Assembly: GCA_023701135.1 (NCBI GenBank)
Contig: JAMPXP010000010.1
Location: forward strand, 124,001 to 188,000
Reading direction: 5' to 3'
Length of the DNA: 64,000 nt
Origin: Desulfobacula sp.
Lineage (GTDB): Bacteria > Desulfobacterota > Desulfobacteria > Desulfobacterales > Desulfobacteraceae
In this document: positions 1-8,891 of the stretch, one piece after another
How the letters are laid out: every line of letters begins with the position of its first letter
Numbering within the stretch: the first letter of the stretch is position 1
The notes under the pieces: model-generated
Told to the model about the DNA's origin: nothing
The model's input: only the letters and a program-made list of their open reading frames with translations
The model's database searches: none
Translations under genes and position numbers: made by a program

Positions 1-327
1 TCATGCAACAGTGTTTTATCTCATAATGGGCGGATTCTCATCACAACTACAAATGCATTCAATATTGTAAGATTCCTTAAGTCGTTTCTTTTCCACGAAG
101 CAGTCCATAATGAGCATACAGCATATTATTCCCATAAAACCATTAGCAGATTGATAAGCATGTCTGGATTAAAATGTGATGATTTTGGATATTATAAATG
201 TGAGCCCATAACCGAATTCTCTTTAAATAGGGTCATTAGCAATCTAATTGAAAATTCTCTGTGCATATTTTTCCCACAATTTTCCGAAGGAATTGTTATC
301 GTTGCATATAAAAAAAATAACCTATAA
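1..327 (+). CDS. Class I SAM-dependent methyltransferase, C-terminal part (cut by window edge)
   Basis: An open frame runs from the first base to a TAA at 325-327 and gives 108 residues with no start inside the window. The segment GRILITTTNAFNIVRF followed by HNEHTAYYSHKTISRLISMSG resembles the last strands of Methyltransf_11-type enzymes found in polysaccharide loci, where a 'TTPNA' strand precedes a 'YS..TL..LL...G' helix. The SAM-binding part lies upstream of the window. The substrate cannot be judged. It is the first gene of the exopolysaccharide cluster and reads in the same direction as those that follow. The assignment rests on this C-terminal pattern only. Confidence 0.6.
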   Translation, partial: SCNSVLSHNGRILITTTNAFNIVRFLKSFLFHEAVHNEHTAYYSHKTISRLISMSGLKCDDFGYYKCEPITEFSLNRVISNLIENSLCIFFPQFSEGIVIVAYKKNNL

Positions 328-510
328 CTTAAAATCATAAAGCACATGTTCAAATATCTCTCTAAGAAAAGAATAGATGAGCTTTTTGGAAAACGCAACG
401 TCCCAGAATTGTAGGCTGATATAAAATTCAAAAAAACAGAATTTGATTGAATCGATTCTAAACTATAATACCTCTCTGATTTAGAAGGATGTAATAAGGA
501 TACTTCCAAA

Positions 511-1635
511 TTGAACCTGGATGATGAAGCAAAAAGAATTCTTGATTTAATATTTAATAGTGCTTTTGTAAAAAACAACATTTCTTGCAATTTAAATTTT
601 CGAACCCGATATTTTGTCATTTCAGGTAAAGAAAACCTGCGCTGGATTATACCAACAGAACCCAGATTCGGATTTCCTATACTCTCTCAATGGCGCCCAT
701 ATGATTTATGGTCATACATCAAATGGAAATTTCTAATTTTTCTTTATTCAAATGGTTTACTGAAAACATTGCCTGGAATAAGGATTCTGGAATTTAACAG
801 TGACAAAATAAACGCCCCCTGGAAAGAATCTCGGCAAAAACTGATCCCAATAATTTATGTCGGCACACCGGGATCTCATCAGAAAGCAGTAGCAACAATA
901 GTTGACTCCACATCTGGAAAACCGGTTGGGATTATGAAAGTAGCAATGCAAAAAAGTGCCTGTGAGAAGTTACAAAAGGAATCGAGTATGCTGAAAGAAT
1001 TAGCTCATCTACAAATCTCCAACATTCCAAAACTTATTGAATGTGAGAGTAATGGTTTCAGAACAATTCAAACGGTGATCAACGGCTCACCTACATCCCG
1101 AAAGCTCACTCAGGCACACATCGACTGGCTCCTGAGGCTTCCAAGATCTGGGGAATACACAACATTTGATGAACAGAGAGGATATGTTCAAGAGGTGTTT
1201 GAAAAAAAACTACTAAATTGCTCCCCAAAAAAAAATCCTATTCTTCAAGCTATCTCTGATCTGCATGGCAAGCATTCCATACCCTATCTTCTATGTCATG
1301 GCGATTTTGCTCCCTGGAATCTAAAATGGATATCCAAAACAAAAATTACAGCTATCGATTGGGAAGATTCAACTTTAAATGGCTTACCGTTATGGGACCT
1401 CAGCCATTTTTTCTGTATTCAAGCTCACCTTTTTGGAGGAAAAGATCCTTTTCACAGAATGTCTGCCTGTGCTTTAACAGCCAGGTATCTTAAAGCCATT
1501 GGTTTAAGCAATAAAGATCTTCGCCCTTTGTATATATTATATTTACTAAAAAAATATATCGATATGGGTTCTTCAACCACAGAATCTTACAGTCCTTTTC
1601 TTTTGAAACAGATTTACGAGATTTATCATTCATGA
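511..1635 (+). CDS. APH/choline-kinase-like phosphotransferase of the polysaccharide locus
   Basis: The protein of 374 residues carries the kinase-fold motifs of aminoglycoside-phosphotransferase-like enzymes in its C-terminal half: LLCHGDFAPWNLKW (catalytic HGD...N loop) and AIDWEDS (metal-binding D, the DFG equivalent), followed by GLPLWDLSHFF. The N-terminal part (RWIIPTEPR, then WRPYDLWSYIKWK) is seen in phosphotransferases of O-antigen/EPS clusters; the substrate is unknown. The start is a TTG at 511 with AAGGA at 496-500, ten bases upstream. An ATG exists in the same frame at 346, but TAG, TGA and TAA codons lie between it and 469, so either the gene is N-terminally decayed or the upstream part is not coding. 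Its stop overlaps the next ATG by four bases, indicating translational coupling. Confidence 0.7.
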   Translation: MNLDDEAKRILDLIFNSAFVKNNISCNLNFRTRYFVISGKENLRWIIPTEPRFGFPILSQWRPYDLWSYIKWKFLIFLYSNGLLKTLPGIRILEFNSDKINAPWKESRQKLIPIIYVGTPGSHQKAVATIVDSTSGKPVGIMKVAMQKSACEKLQKESSMLKELAHLQISNIPKLIECESNGFRTIQTVINGSPTSRKLTQAHIDWLLRLPRSGEYTTFDEQRGYVQEVFEKKLLNCSPKKNPILQAISDLHGKHSIPYLLCHGDFAPWNLKWISKTKITAIDWEDSTLNGLPLWDLSHFFCIQAHLFGGKDPFHRMSACALTARYLKAIGLSNKDLRPLYILYLLKKYIDMGSSTTESYSPFLLKQIYEIYHS

Positions 1636-2924
1636 GAATTCTACTTTCTGCATATGCCTGCGAACCCAACAAGGGGTCAGAACCAGGGGTGGGATGGAAT
1701 TGGGCCATTGAGTTGGCAAAACTGAGTCACGATGTATGGGTGCTCACCCGCGCCAACAATCAACATTCCATAGAAAAAGAATTGTCAAAATATCCATCAA
1801 AACCAAATCTTCACTTCATATATTATGATTTGCCAACTTGGGCGATGAGGCTTAAAAAATTACCTGGTGGGATATATTTCTATTATTTAGCTTGGCAGTG
1901 GGGGGTTTTTAGAATAGCTAAACAAGCTCATAAAATAGAAAAGTTTTCAATCGCCCATCATATTACGTTTGGAGTTCTACGGCAGCCGAGTTTCTTAGGA
2001 AAACTCTCTATTCCATTTTTTTTGGGGCCTATAGGCGGTGGCGAAAGAGCACCAATTTCCCTTCGTTCAGGATACCCAAAAAGAGGGAAACTATTTGATT
2101 TAATTAGAGATTGTTTAAATATAATAAGTAGGTTTGATCCACTAATGCGTAACACCTTTGAAGGAGCATCTCTAATTTTTACAAAAACACCGGATACAAA
2201 GGCTGTAATTCCTTCGAAATTCCACAATAAAACAAAAACTGAACTGGAAATTGGCATAAACCAAATCAAAGAGCTGAAACCTTATTATAAAAAAGAAGGC
2301 CCGTTTAAACTATTATTTGTTGGCCGGTTTATTTATTGGAAAGGAATGCACATTGGCTTAAAAGCTTTTTCACGTGTATTAGAACTGTATCCAGATATAA
2401 GACTAACACTTGTAGGAAGAGGACCTGATGAAAAATGTTGGAAAACTTTGTCAAAAGAATTAAAAATTTCTCATGCAGTTTCTTGGATACCATGGGTAAA
2501 TCATGATGAACTTTCACAAATTTATCAAACCCACAATATATTGCTATTTCCAAGCCTTCACGATTCTAGCGGTAATGTTGTTCTTGAAGCACTGTCAGTT
2601 GGATTACCCGTAATTTGCCTCGATTTGGGTGGCCCAGGAGCTATCACAAGTGATTCCTGCGGGATAAAAATACCCATTGATTCAAAATCACAAAAGGAGG
2701 TCATTGAACTCTTAGCCGAAGGCATTAAAAAAACAATCGCTAACTATAACTTATATGAAAAACTAAAGAAGGGATCCATAGAACGGGCGAAGCAACTTAG
2801 CTGGGGGAACACGGTAAAACAAGTATATGATAGTGTTGAGAAAGTTTTGAACAACCAGGGGGGAAAATCAATAACTCCTTATAAAATGCAAATAGCGAGC
2901 AAAAAAGATAAAATAGCTATTTAG
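1632..2924 (+). CDS. Glycosyltransferase family 4
   Basis: This 430-residue GT-B enzyme starts MRILLSAYACEPNKGSEPGVGWNWA, the usual N-terminal nucleotide-sugar transferase strand with a glycine-rich loop. The second Rossmann domain has LLFVGRFIYWKGMHIGLKAF and the donor-binding segment LLFPSLHDSSGNVVLEALSVGLPVIC, with the E(x7)E-type retaining signature of GT4. It should add a sugar to the lipid-linked repeat unit on the cytoplasmic side. Donor and linkage cannot be read from sequence. It overlaps the preceding phosphotransferase (ATGA overlap). Confidence 0.85.
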   Translation: MRILLSAYACEPNKGSEPGVGWNWAIELAKLSHDVWVLTRANNQHSIEKELSKYPSKPNLHFIYYDLPTWAMRLKKLPGGIYFYYLAWQWGVFRIAKQAHKIEKFSIAHHITFGVLRQPSFLGKLSIPFFLGPIGGGERAPISLRSGYPKRGKLFDLIRDCLNIISRFDPLMRNTFEGASLIFTKTPDTKAVIPSKFHNKTKTELEIGINQIKELKPYYKKEGPFKLLFVGRFIYWKGMHIGLKAFSRVLELYPDIRLTLVGRGPDEKCWKTLSKELKISHAVSWIPWVNHDELSQIYQTHNILLFPSLHDSSGNVVLEALSVGLPVICLDLGGPGAITSDSCGIKIPIDSKSQKEVIELLAEGIKKTIANYNLYEKLKKGSIERAKQLSWGNTVKQVYDSVEKVLNNQGGKSITPYKMQIASKKDKIAI

Positions 2925-2966
2925 TTTAATTAATATCATTCCACATTTAGATACGACTAATAATCA

Positions 2967-4310
2967 ATGACATACGCCAATAATACAGTAACTTTATCCA
3001 CCGTTCGCAACAAAGCGCTTTTGTGGTTAATTGCAGGTTACCTCATTTTAAATTATGGGTTTATGCAGCTTCGGTTTCCTCCTAATTCACTCGGAGTCCC
3101 CATTGCAGAGTTATCAATTCTTTTTTTCCTTTTGACCATCCATTATCCTTCAATGGCCCCACGGTTATCGATAGTATTTCCTATAACCCTCTTAGTTTGC
3201 TGGTGGGTTTATATCCTCTTTCGAGTGCTTATGGGATATCCGTCTTTTGGTTTATGGGCATTTCGGGATGCAACAAACGTAATTGAAAGCCTGTTTCTTA
3301 TAGGCGGTTTTATCTATGCTCAACAACCAGAAAATATTAATAAATTTTTTAACTGGCTACCCAAAATTCTATTTATAGGCTGTGTGTATGCATTAACATT
3401 TCCAATAGGGAATATAATACAGTCTATTTCACCCAAAATAGTCAGTGGTTCAGGGCAAATGGTTTCAATCATCGGGACGTATACAAACAGCTCTCTTCTC
3501 TTAATCTGGGCTGCCGTATTGATCCTGATTCTGAGTTCAAAAGAACAAAAAAATATTTTCAAAAAATATTTATTATCCATCTTTCTCATAGGGTTCGCAT
3601 TATTGTTATTTCAAGCCCGAACAATATATTTACAAATTCTCGCGATTTTTTTAATTTTCTTCCTATATCGTCGTGATCTCATAAACAAACTATTTATCGG
3701 TTTAATCCTATGCCTGGTCTTTGTTTCACTTCTACCCATTTTTGATATTGCGTTTTCCGGGAGAATAGGACAAACAGTATCGATAGACTTTCTCCTCAAA
3801 CATTTTTGGGCTATCTTCGGCATTTCCGGTGAAGGGGTGGAACAGGCTGCCGGTGGCGTATCACAGCGGACAGGCTGGTGGAGTTCCATCTACTATAGAT
3901 TAATTGATAATTGGTACAATCTCTTTTTGGGATTAGGCTATGGTTTCCCGTTAATTGATTTTCATATTACAGGGAATGTTCCAGTCCGTGAACCGCATAA
4001 TTCATATCTCTCCTTCATTGCCCGCAGTGGATTAATCGGTTTGGCATTCTTTCTTTGGGTTCATTTCCTGCTGTTGAAAATCTGGCATAAAACATATAAA
4101 ACCTGTCTTAAGCTTAAATGGGAGATTGGCGCAAACAGACTTATCATCCTATTGGCTTATTTTGTTTTGGTCTGGGTATATGCCATTGGAGAGGATGCTT
4201 TTGAAAAACCTTATAATGCAGTGCCTTATTATTTTTTATGGGGCATTGTTCTTCGCTTTTCATATCATTTAAAATCCGGAAAAATAGGACCGGATAAGAC
4301 ACTGGCATGA
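2967..4310 (+). CDS. O-antigen polymerase/ligase-like membrane protein (Wzy type)
   Basis: The 447-residue protein is hydrophobic almost throughout, with about ten to twelve predicted membrane segments. A larger external loop (roughly residues 275-340) contains FLGLGYGFPLIDFHI and REPHNSYLSFIARSGLIGL; the H-N-x-Y/L pattern is typical of the Wzy_C/O-antigen ligase superfamily. In this context it is likely the polymerase that joins repeat units at the periplasmic face. It overlaps the next gene by four bases. A second, longer Wzy_C protein is encoded at 19297-21675, so one may be polymerase and the other ligase; I cannot tell which. Confidence 0.75.
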   Translation: MTYANNTVTLSTVRNKALLWLIAGYLILNYGFMQLRFPPNSLGVPIAELSILFFLLTIHYPSMAPRLSIVFPITLLVCWWVYILFRVLMGYPSFGLWAFRDATNVIESLFLIGGFIYAQQPENINKFFNWLPKILFIGCVYALTFPIGNIIQSISPKIVSGSGQMVSIIGTYTNSSLLLIWAAVLILILSSKEQKNIFKKYLLSIFLIGFALLLFQARTIYLQILAIFLIFFLYRRDLINKLFIGLILCLVFVSLLPIFDIAFSGRIGQTVSIDFLLKHFWAIFGISGEGVEQAAGGVSQRTGWWSSIYYRLIDNWYNLFLGLGYGFPLIDFHITGNVPVREPHNSYLSFIARSGLIGLAFFLWVHFLLLKIWHKTYKTCLKLKWEIGANRLIILLAYFVLVWVYAIGEDAFEKPYNAVPYYFLWGIVLRFSYHLKSGKIGPDKTLA

Positions 4311-6238
4311 AAATATTGTTATTACACAATAGATACCAGAATCAAGGGGGGGAAGATCACGTTCTAAGCCAGGAACAAAATCTGCTACAAAATATAGGCC
4401 ACGATTGCGAGCTTTTTCTTCTTTCGAACCAGTCAATCACAGGAAAAACCAAGGTTCTGAAAACTGCCTTTGATCTGGTATATTCTTTAAAATCAAAAGC
4501 ATTGATAAATACAAAACTGCTCAAATCAACCTTTGGCATTGTCCATGTCCATAATTTTTTCCCGTTGTTGACACCCTCTGTCTATGATGCCTGTATTGAA
4601 TCAGGCGTACCCGTTGTCCAGACTCTTCACAATTATCGAACCATATGTCCGGGTGCTCTTCTGATGAGGGACAGAAAAATATGTGAAACCTGTGTGACGG
4701 CTTCCCCCTATAATGGCGCTCTTCATAAGTGCTACCGGGATTCCTTTTTTGCATCCTTTGCTGTTGCTCGGATGGTGGCATACCATAGAAAAAAACTCAC
4801 CTGGCAATACAAAGTTAATCGTTTTATTGCACTTACTGAATTCGGTAAAAATAAATTTATTGAAGCGGGCTTTCCGGCAAACAAAATAAGTGTCAAACCG
4901 AATTTTGTTGAAGATCCTTTAAAATCAAAAAATTCGATTCATCATAACCGCAATGGGACAGCTCTTTTTGTTGGCAGGTTAAGCTCGGAAAAGGGGGTTG
5001 AGATTCTCATCAAGGCTTGGGGAAATATTCACCACCCGCTTGAAATTGCAGGAACCGGGCCGCTTTTCAGTGAGCTGAAGAAGAATGCGCCGGATAATGT
5101 CACTTTTTGGGGTCAATTGACCAAAGAAGAGGTAACTCATAAGATGATGGAATCCTCATTTCTCATCATGCCATCGATTTGTTATGAAGGTTTCCCTCTG
5201 GTTATAGTCGAAGCATTTGCCTGCGGGCTCCCGGTTGTTGCTTCAAGGTTGGGAAGCATGGAAGAAATCATTCAGGATGGAGTCACCGGTATGCATTTCA
5301 AAGCCGGGGATCCAGACGATCTGGCAGAAAAGGTCAATGCCATGTTTGCCTCTCCGGAGAGGCTGAACCAAATGGGTGTCAATGCCAGAAATGAATATGA
5401 AGCAAAATACACTCCTGAAAAAAATTATGAACTATTGATGGGCATCTACAATAAAGTGATCGAAGAACATAAAGCCGGTGAGCGTGCCAAAAAATGTAAA
5501 TTATTAAATATGCGTGTTGATGTCACTTCGTATCCTCATGCATCCGGTCAAATCATGAAATGGTCTTTGACTGAATCCGGCAAATACATCTGCGTATCAA
5601 ATGTTCACATGTGCATGGAATCCTTTGACAGCCCGGATTTTTGTAGGGTTGTGAATGGAGCCGACCTGGTGGTTCCGGACGGGAAACCCCTGGTATGGGC
5701 TCAAAAACTGTTGGGAGAACGAAAGGCTGCCCAGGTCAGGGGCTCGGATTTACTCTTAAGCGTCTGTAAAGCAGCCGAGAAAGCCCGGATTCCCATTGGC
5801 CTGTATGGGGGAACGGAAAAAAGCCTTTCCGACTTTATCCTTTTTTTAAAAAATGCATATCCTGATCTCAGTATCCCCTTTGCAAGTTCCCCTCCTTTCA
5901 GAGAGTTAACACAAGAAGAAGATGCCGGCTATATCAAAGCCATTAATGCTTCCGGAATCAGAATTCTCTTTGTCGGTATCGGCTGCCCCAAACAGGAAAA
6001 ATGGATGGCAAGCCATAAAGATAAGCTCCGTTGTGTCATGATCGGGGTCGGAGCCGCCTTTGATTTTTTCAGCGGACAAAAAAAACATGCTCCCCGCTGG
6101 ATGCAGCAGGCTGGAATGGAATGGATGTTTCGATTGGCCAGTGACCCGAAAAGACTCTGGAAAAGATATTTGAAACACAACCCAAGGTTTGTGTTTTATT
6201 TTTTAAAACAGTTTCTGTTTAATAAGACCGATCATTAA
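4307..6238 (+). CDS. Fused GT4 glycosyltransferase and WecB/TagA/CpsF (GT26) transferase
   Basis: One frame of 643 residues joins two enzymes. Residues 1 to about 385 form a GT4 enzyme (MKILLLHNRYQNQGGEDHV; ALFVGRLSSEKGVEILIKAW; IMPSICYEGFPLVIVEAFACGLPVV). From about residue 400 (MRVDVTSY) to the end there is a complete WecB/TagA/CpsF domain: NVHMCMESFDSPDF, NGADLVVPDGKPLVWA, RGSDLL, FVGIGCPKQEKWM and GVGAAFDFFSGQKKHAPRW. GT26 enzymes transfer ManNAcA, ManNAc or glucose residues onto undecaprenyl-linked acceptors. The fusion suggests two successive sugar additions by one polypeptide. Its ATG overlaps the preceding stop, and its TAA shares a base with the next ATG. Confidence 0.85.
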   Translation: MKILLLHNRYQNQGGEDHVLSQEQNLLQNIGHDCELFLLSNQSITGKTKVLKTAFDLVYSLKSKALINTKLLKSTFGIVHVHNFFPLLTPSVYDACIESGVPVVQTLHNYRTICPGALLMRDRKICETCVTASPYNGALHKCYRDSFFASFAVARMVAYHRKKLTWQYKVNRFIALTEFGKNKFIEAGFPANKISVKPNFVEDPLKSKNSIHHNRNGTALFVGRLSSEKGVEILIKAWGNIHHPLEIAGTGPLFSELKKNAPDNVTFWGQLTKEEVTHKMMESSFLIMPSICYEGFPLVIVEAFACGLPVVASRLGSMEEIIQDGVTGMHFKAGDPDDLAEKVNAMFASPERLNQMGVNARNEYEAKYTPEKNYELLMGIYNKVIEEHKAGERAKKCKLLNMRVDVTSYPHASGQIMKWSLTESGKYICVSNVHMCMESFDSPDFCRVVNGADLVVPDGKPLVWAQKLLGERKAAQVRGSDLLLSVCKAAEKARIPIGLYGGTEKSLSDFILFLKNAYPDLSIPFASSPPFRELTQEEDAGYIKAINASGIRILFVGIGCPKQEKWMASHKDKLRCVMIGVGAAFDFFSGQKKHAPRWMQQAGMEWMFRLASDPKRLWKRYLKHNPRFVFYFLKQFLFNKTDH

Positions 6239-7422
6239 TGGATACCACTCCCGGCAGTTCATTTTCTAAGGAGATTGAGATTGCGCTTTTATGTTCCGGC
6301 ACAACGGTCAAAAATAAGGATCTTGATCGGATCAAATATTTGTGCACGCAAAACATTGACTGGTCGTTTTTAAAAGACCTGATTGTCCGGAACCGGGTTT
6401 ATGTGATCGTCTATCATAATTTAAAACCCTTTAAAGAAAACCTCCCTGAAAGTTTTTTGTCTGAATTAAAAGAGCTGGTAATATCAACGGGTACTCGAAA
6501 TTTTCTTTTTACCGTCTTTTTGCAAAGGCTTATTGCAGACTTTACCCGGCTGGGCATTTTCATCCTGCCTTTTAAAGGCCCGGTTCTTGCCGAACATATC
6601 TATAAGGATATTATTTTCAGACCCTTTTCAGACCTTGATGTCCTGGTGGACAAATCCGATGCCGTTGCGGCCTTTAACCTGTTAAAAAACAGGGGATTGA
6701 CCCCACAATTTGAATTGAGTACTCCTCAGTTTAGAAAATATATAACCAATGAAGATCATTTTTCCTTTTGTGAGCCTCAAAAAAAAATCACCGTAGAACT
6801 TCACTGGGATATGGCCGGTCTGTATTTATCCAGACCTTTAACCGTATCCGGTCTGAAAGAGCATATCATAAGCGGAACCCTGAACAACGCATCAATTCCC
6901 TGTCTTTCACCTGAAGCGCTTTTGGTTTACCTCTGTGTTCACGGCGCCAAACACGGGTGGGAACATCTGGAGCAGATCTGCTGTATAACGGAAATCCTGA
7001 ACCAAAACCCGTACCTGGCCTGGGAAAAAATAGTACAGTTGTCCTCGGACTGGCAATGCAGGAACATGATTTTTCTGGGCTTACACCTGGCCGGCAAGCT
7101 TTTTAAGGCCCCCCTGCCTGATCCCATTCGCAAGACCATTCATCGGGATGAAGCAATCTTAAGTATTACTGATAAGGTTACAGACCATTTGTTCAACCCT
7201 AGGCAGGATCAGAAAAAAAATATCTCCGACCGGTTTTCATCATTTCACATCAACATCAGGGATTCTTATACCGATAAAATCCGGTATGCGCTCAGGCTGA
7301 TGTTCAGGCCGACGGATAAGGAGTGGTTGTATTTTCCCGTGCCTGCATATCTGTCATTTGTTCATTATTTTTTAAGACCCGGCCGACTGCTGTTTTGTAA
7401 ATTAAGAGGGAAAGATGCTTAA
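6238..7422 (+). CDS. Nucleotidyltransferase family protein (NTP_transf_5 type)
   Basis: The 394-residue protein shows the family core FLQRLIADFTRLGIFILPFKGPVLAEHIY, followed by RPFSDLDVLVDKSDA, where D-x-D supplies the metal ligands of a polymerase-beta-type nucleotidyltransferase fold. A later VELHWDM supplies the third conserved acidic region. Proteins of this family accompany HPr-kinase-related kinases and PqqD-like proteins in peptide-modification or EPS-associated clusters, and exactly these partners lie at 8892-10108. The nucleotide acceptor is unknown. It shares one base with the upstream stop and overlaps the following gene by eight bases. Confidence 0.75.
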   Translation: MDTTPGSSFSKEIEIALLCSGTTVKNKDLDRIKYLCTQNIDWSFLKDLIVRNRVYVIVYHNLKPFKENLPESFLSELKELVISTGTRNFLFTVFLQRLIADFTRLGIFILPFKGPVLAEHIYKDIIFRPFSDLDVLVDKSDAVAAFNLLKNRGLTPQFELSTPQFRKYITNEDHFSFCEPQKKITVELHWDMAGLYLSRPLTVSGLKEHIISGTLNNASIPCLSPEALLVYLCVHGAKHGWEHLEQICCITEILNQNPYLAWEKIVQLSSDWQCRNMIFLGLHLAGKLFKAPLPDPIRKTIHRDEAILSITDKVTDHLFNPRQDQKKNISDRFSSFHINIRDSYTDKIRYALRLMFRPTDKEWLYFPVPAYLSFVHYFLRPGRLLFCKLRGKDA

Positions 7423-8857
7423 AGAAAAGGGGTCCTTAATCCTGGAAATGCAGAAAGTTATTGATATTCTCATTACGGGATTTTCATTTATTGCCGCCTA
7501 TTTTATCAAACGGAATCTTCTGCCCGAGGGGTTGAGCGACCTGTCCAATGATCCCAACTACTATATCGTCCTGCTTTTGATTGTGATTGCCTGGTATATC
7601 TCCTTCAAATGGATGGGCATGTATATGTCCTACCGCCAGCAGGCCTTCTGGCAGTTTTTTGTGGCTATCCTGAAATCCTGTTTCATGGGAATGGCCCTTG
7701 TGGGCATTGCCATGTATCTGACACGTATACAGGGGGTCAGCCGTCTGTTGATGGGGATATTCTTCATGCTGGATATCTGCCTTTTGACCGGGTTTAAATT
7801 TATCATTTTCAAAACTCTTGAAAAAATCCGGACCGACGGGTTCAATACCCGGAATATCCTGATTGTGGGCAGTGAAGACCGGGCCTGCCAGGTGATTGAA
7901 GCGGTTGAAAAATATAAGGCCACGGGCTACCGGGTCCTGGGGTGCTTTGAACTGGAAGAAAAAGATCTGGGAAAACCGGTTTATGGCGATCATAAAGTCA
8001 TCGGCCTGATCCGGGATCTTGAAACCTATCTGAGAAACAATATTGTGGACGAACTCATTTTTGCCATGCCCTTAAAAAAAATAAAAAACGGGGATCGTTA
8101 CATGGTTCTGGCGGAAAGCATGGGCATCAAGGTCAGGATCATCCCGGACTGGGAACTGCATTACCTGATGTATCGGCCGGGCATCGCCACCATCCAGTTT
8201 GAAGAATTTCTGGGCGTATACAACATGGCCCTTCAATCCACCCCCCAGAACGAGGGGAAATTATTGATCAAAAATGCCTTTGATGTTAGTTCAGCCGCCT
8301 TTTTGATCCTCATATTGTCACCGCTTTTCATCGCCATCGGTCTTGCCATAAAAATTTTTTCAAAGGGGCCGGTCGTATACAAACAGGAACGCCTGGGGAT
8401 GAACGGCAGACGCTTCCAGGTCTATAAATTCAGAACCATGGTTAAAAATGCCGATGAACTGTTAAAAGAACTTGCAGAAATGAATGAGGCCGACGGCCCG
8501 GTCTTTAAGATTAAAAATGATCCGCGGATTATTCCCTATGTGGGGTCTTTTTTGAGAAAAACCAGCCTGGATGAGCTGCCCCAATTATTTAACGTCATAA
8601 AAGGGGAAATGAGCCTGGTGGGCCCGCGGCCCCCCATCCCCAAAGAGGTGGATGAATATTCGGTCTGGCACCGGCGCAGATTGTCCATGAAACCCGGCAT
8701 CACATGCCTGTGGCAGATTGCGCCGAGACGGAACGATTTAAGCTTTGAAGACTGGATGAAGCTGGACCTTAAATATATTGACACCTGGTCCCTGTTCAAT
8801 GACTTCAAAATTCTGATGCTGACCGCCCGGGCCGTTTTGACCGGGGCAGGAAGATAG
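7415..8857 (+). CDS. Polyprenyl glycosylphosphotransferase (WbaP/WcaJ type), initiating EPS transferase
   Basis: The 480-residue protein has four N-terminal membrane helices, a soluble CoA-binding-like domain (ILIVGSEDRACQVIEAVEKY) and a fifth hydrophobic helix near residue 290. It ends with the catalytic bacterial sugar-transferase domain: YKQERLGMNGRRFQVYKFRTM, FLRKTSLDELPQLFNVIKGEMSLVGPRPP and KPGITCLWQI. These are the classic motifs of enzymes that transfer sugar-1-phosphate to undecaprenyl phosphate. It should catalyse the first committed step of the polysaccharide made by this locus. The start ATG at 7415 follows a GAGGGAAAG ribosome-binding stretch. Confidence 0.92.
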   Translation: MLKEKGSLILEMQKVIDILITGFSFIAAYFIKRNLLPEGLSDLSNDPNYYIVLLLIVIAWYISFKWMGMYMSYRQQAFWQFFVAILKSCFMGMALVGIAMYLTRIQGVSRLLMGIFFMLDICLLTGFKFIIFKTLEKIRTDGFNTRNILIVGSEDRACQVIEAVEKYKATGYRVLGCFELEEKDLGKPVYGDHKVIGLIRDLETYLRNNIVDELIFAMPLKKIKNGDRYMVLAESMGIKVRIIPDWELHYLMYRPGIATIQFEEFLGVYNMALQSTPQNEGKLLIKNAFDVSSAAFLILILSPLFIAIGLAIKIFSKGPVVYKQERLGMNGRRFQVYKFRTMVKNADELLKELAEMNEADGPVFKIKNDPRIIPYVGSFLRKTSLDELPQLFNVIKGEMSLVGPRPPIPKEVDEYSVWHRRRLSMKPGITCLWQIAPRRNDLSFEDWMKLDLKYIDTWSLFNDFKILMLTARAVLTGAGR

Positions 8858-8891
8858 TGGTTATGGACACCTTTGCACGACCCGGACGCTC

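Noticed and set aside
346-510. Selenocysteine or stop-codon readthrough before the phosphotransferase
   Set aside because: Three different stop codons (TAG, TGA, TAA) interrupt the stretch, and no hairpin of SECIS type follows the TGA; decay or spacer is simpler.
7484-7993. 169-residue minus-strand open frame
   Set aside because: It is the antisense shadow of the glycosylphosphotransferase gene, whose protein is complete and well conserved.
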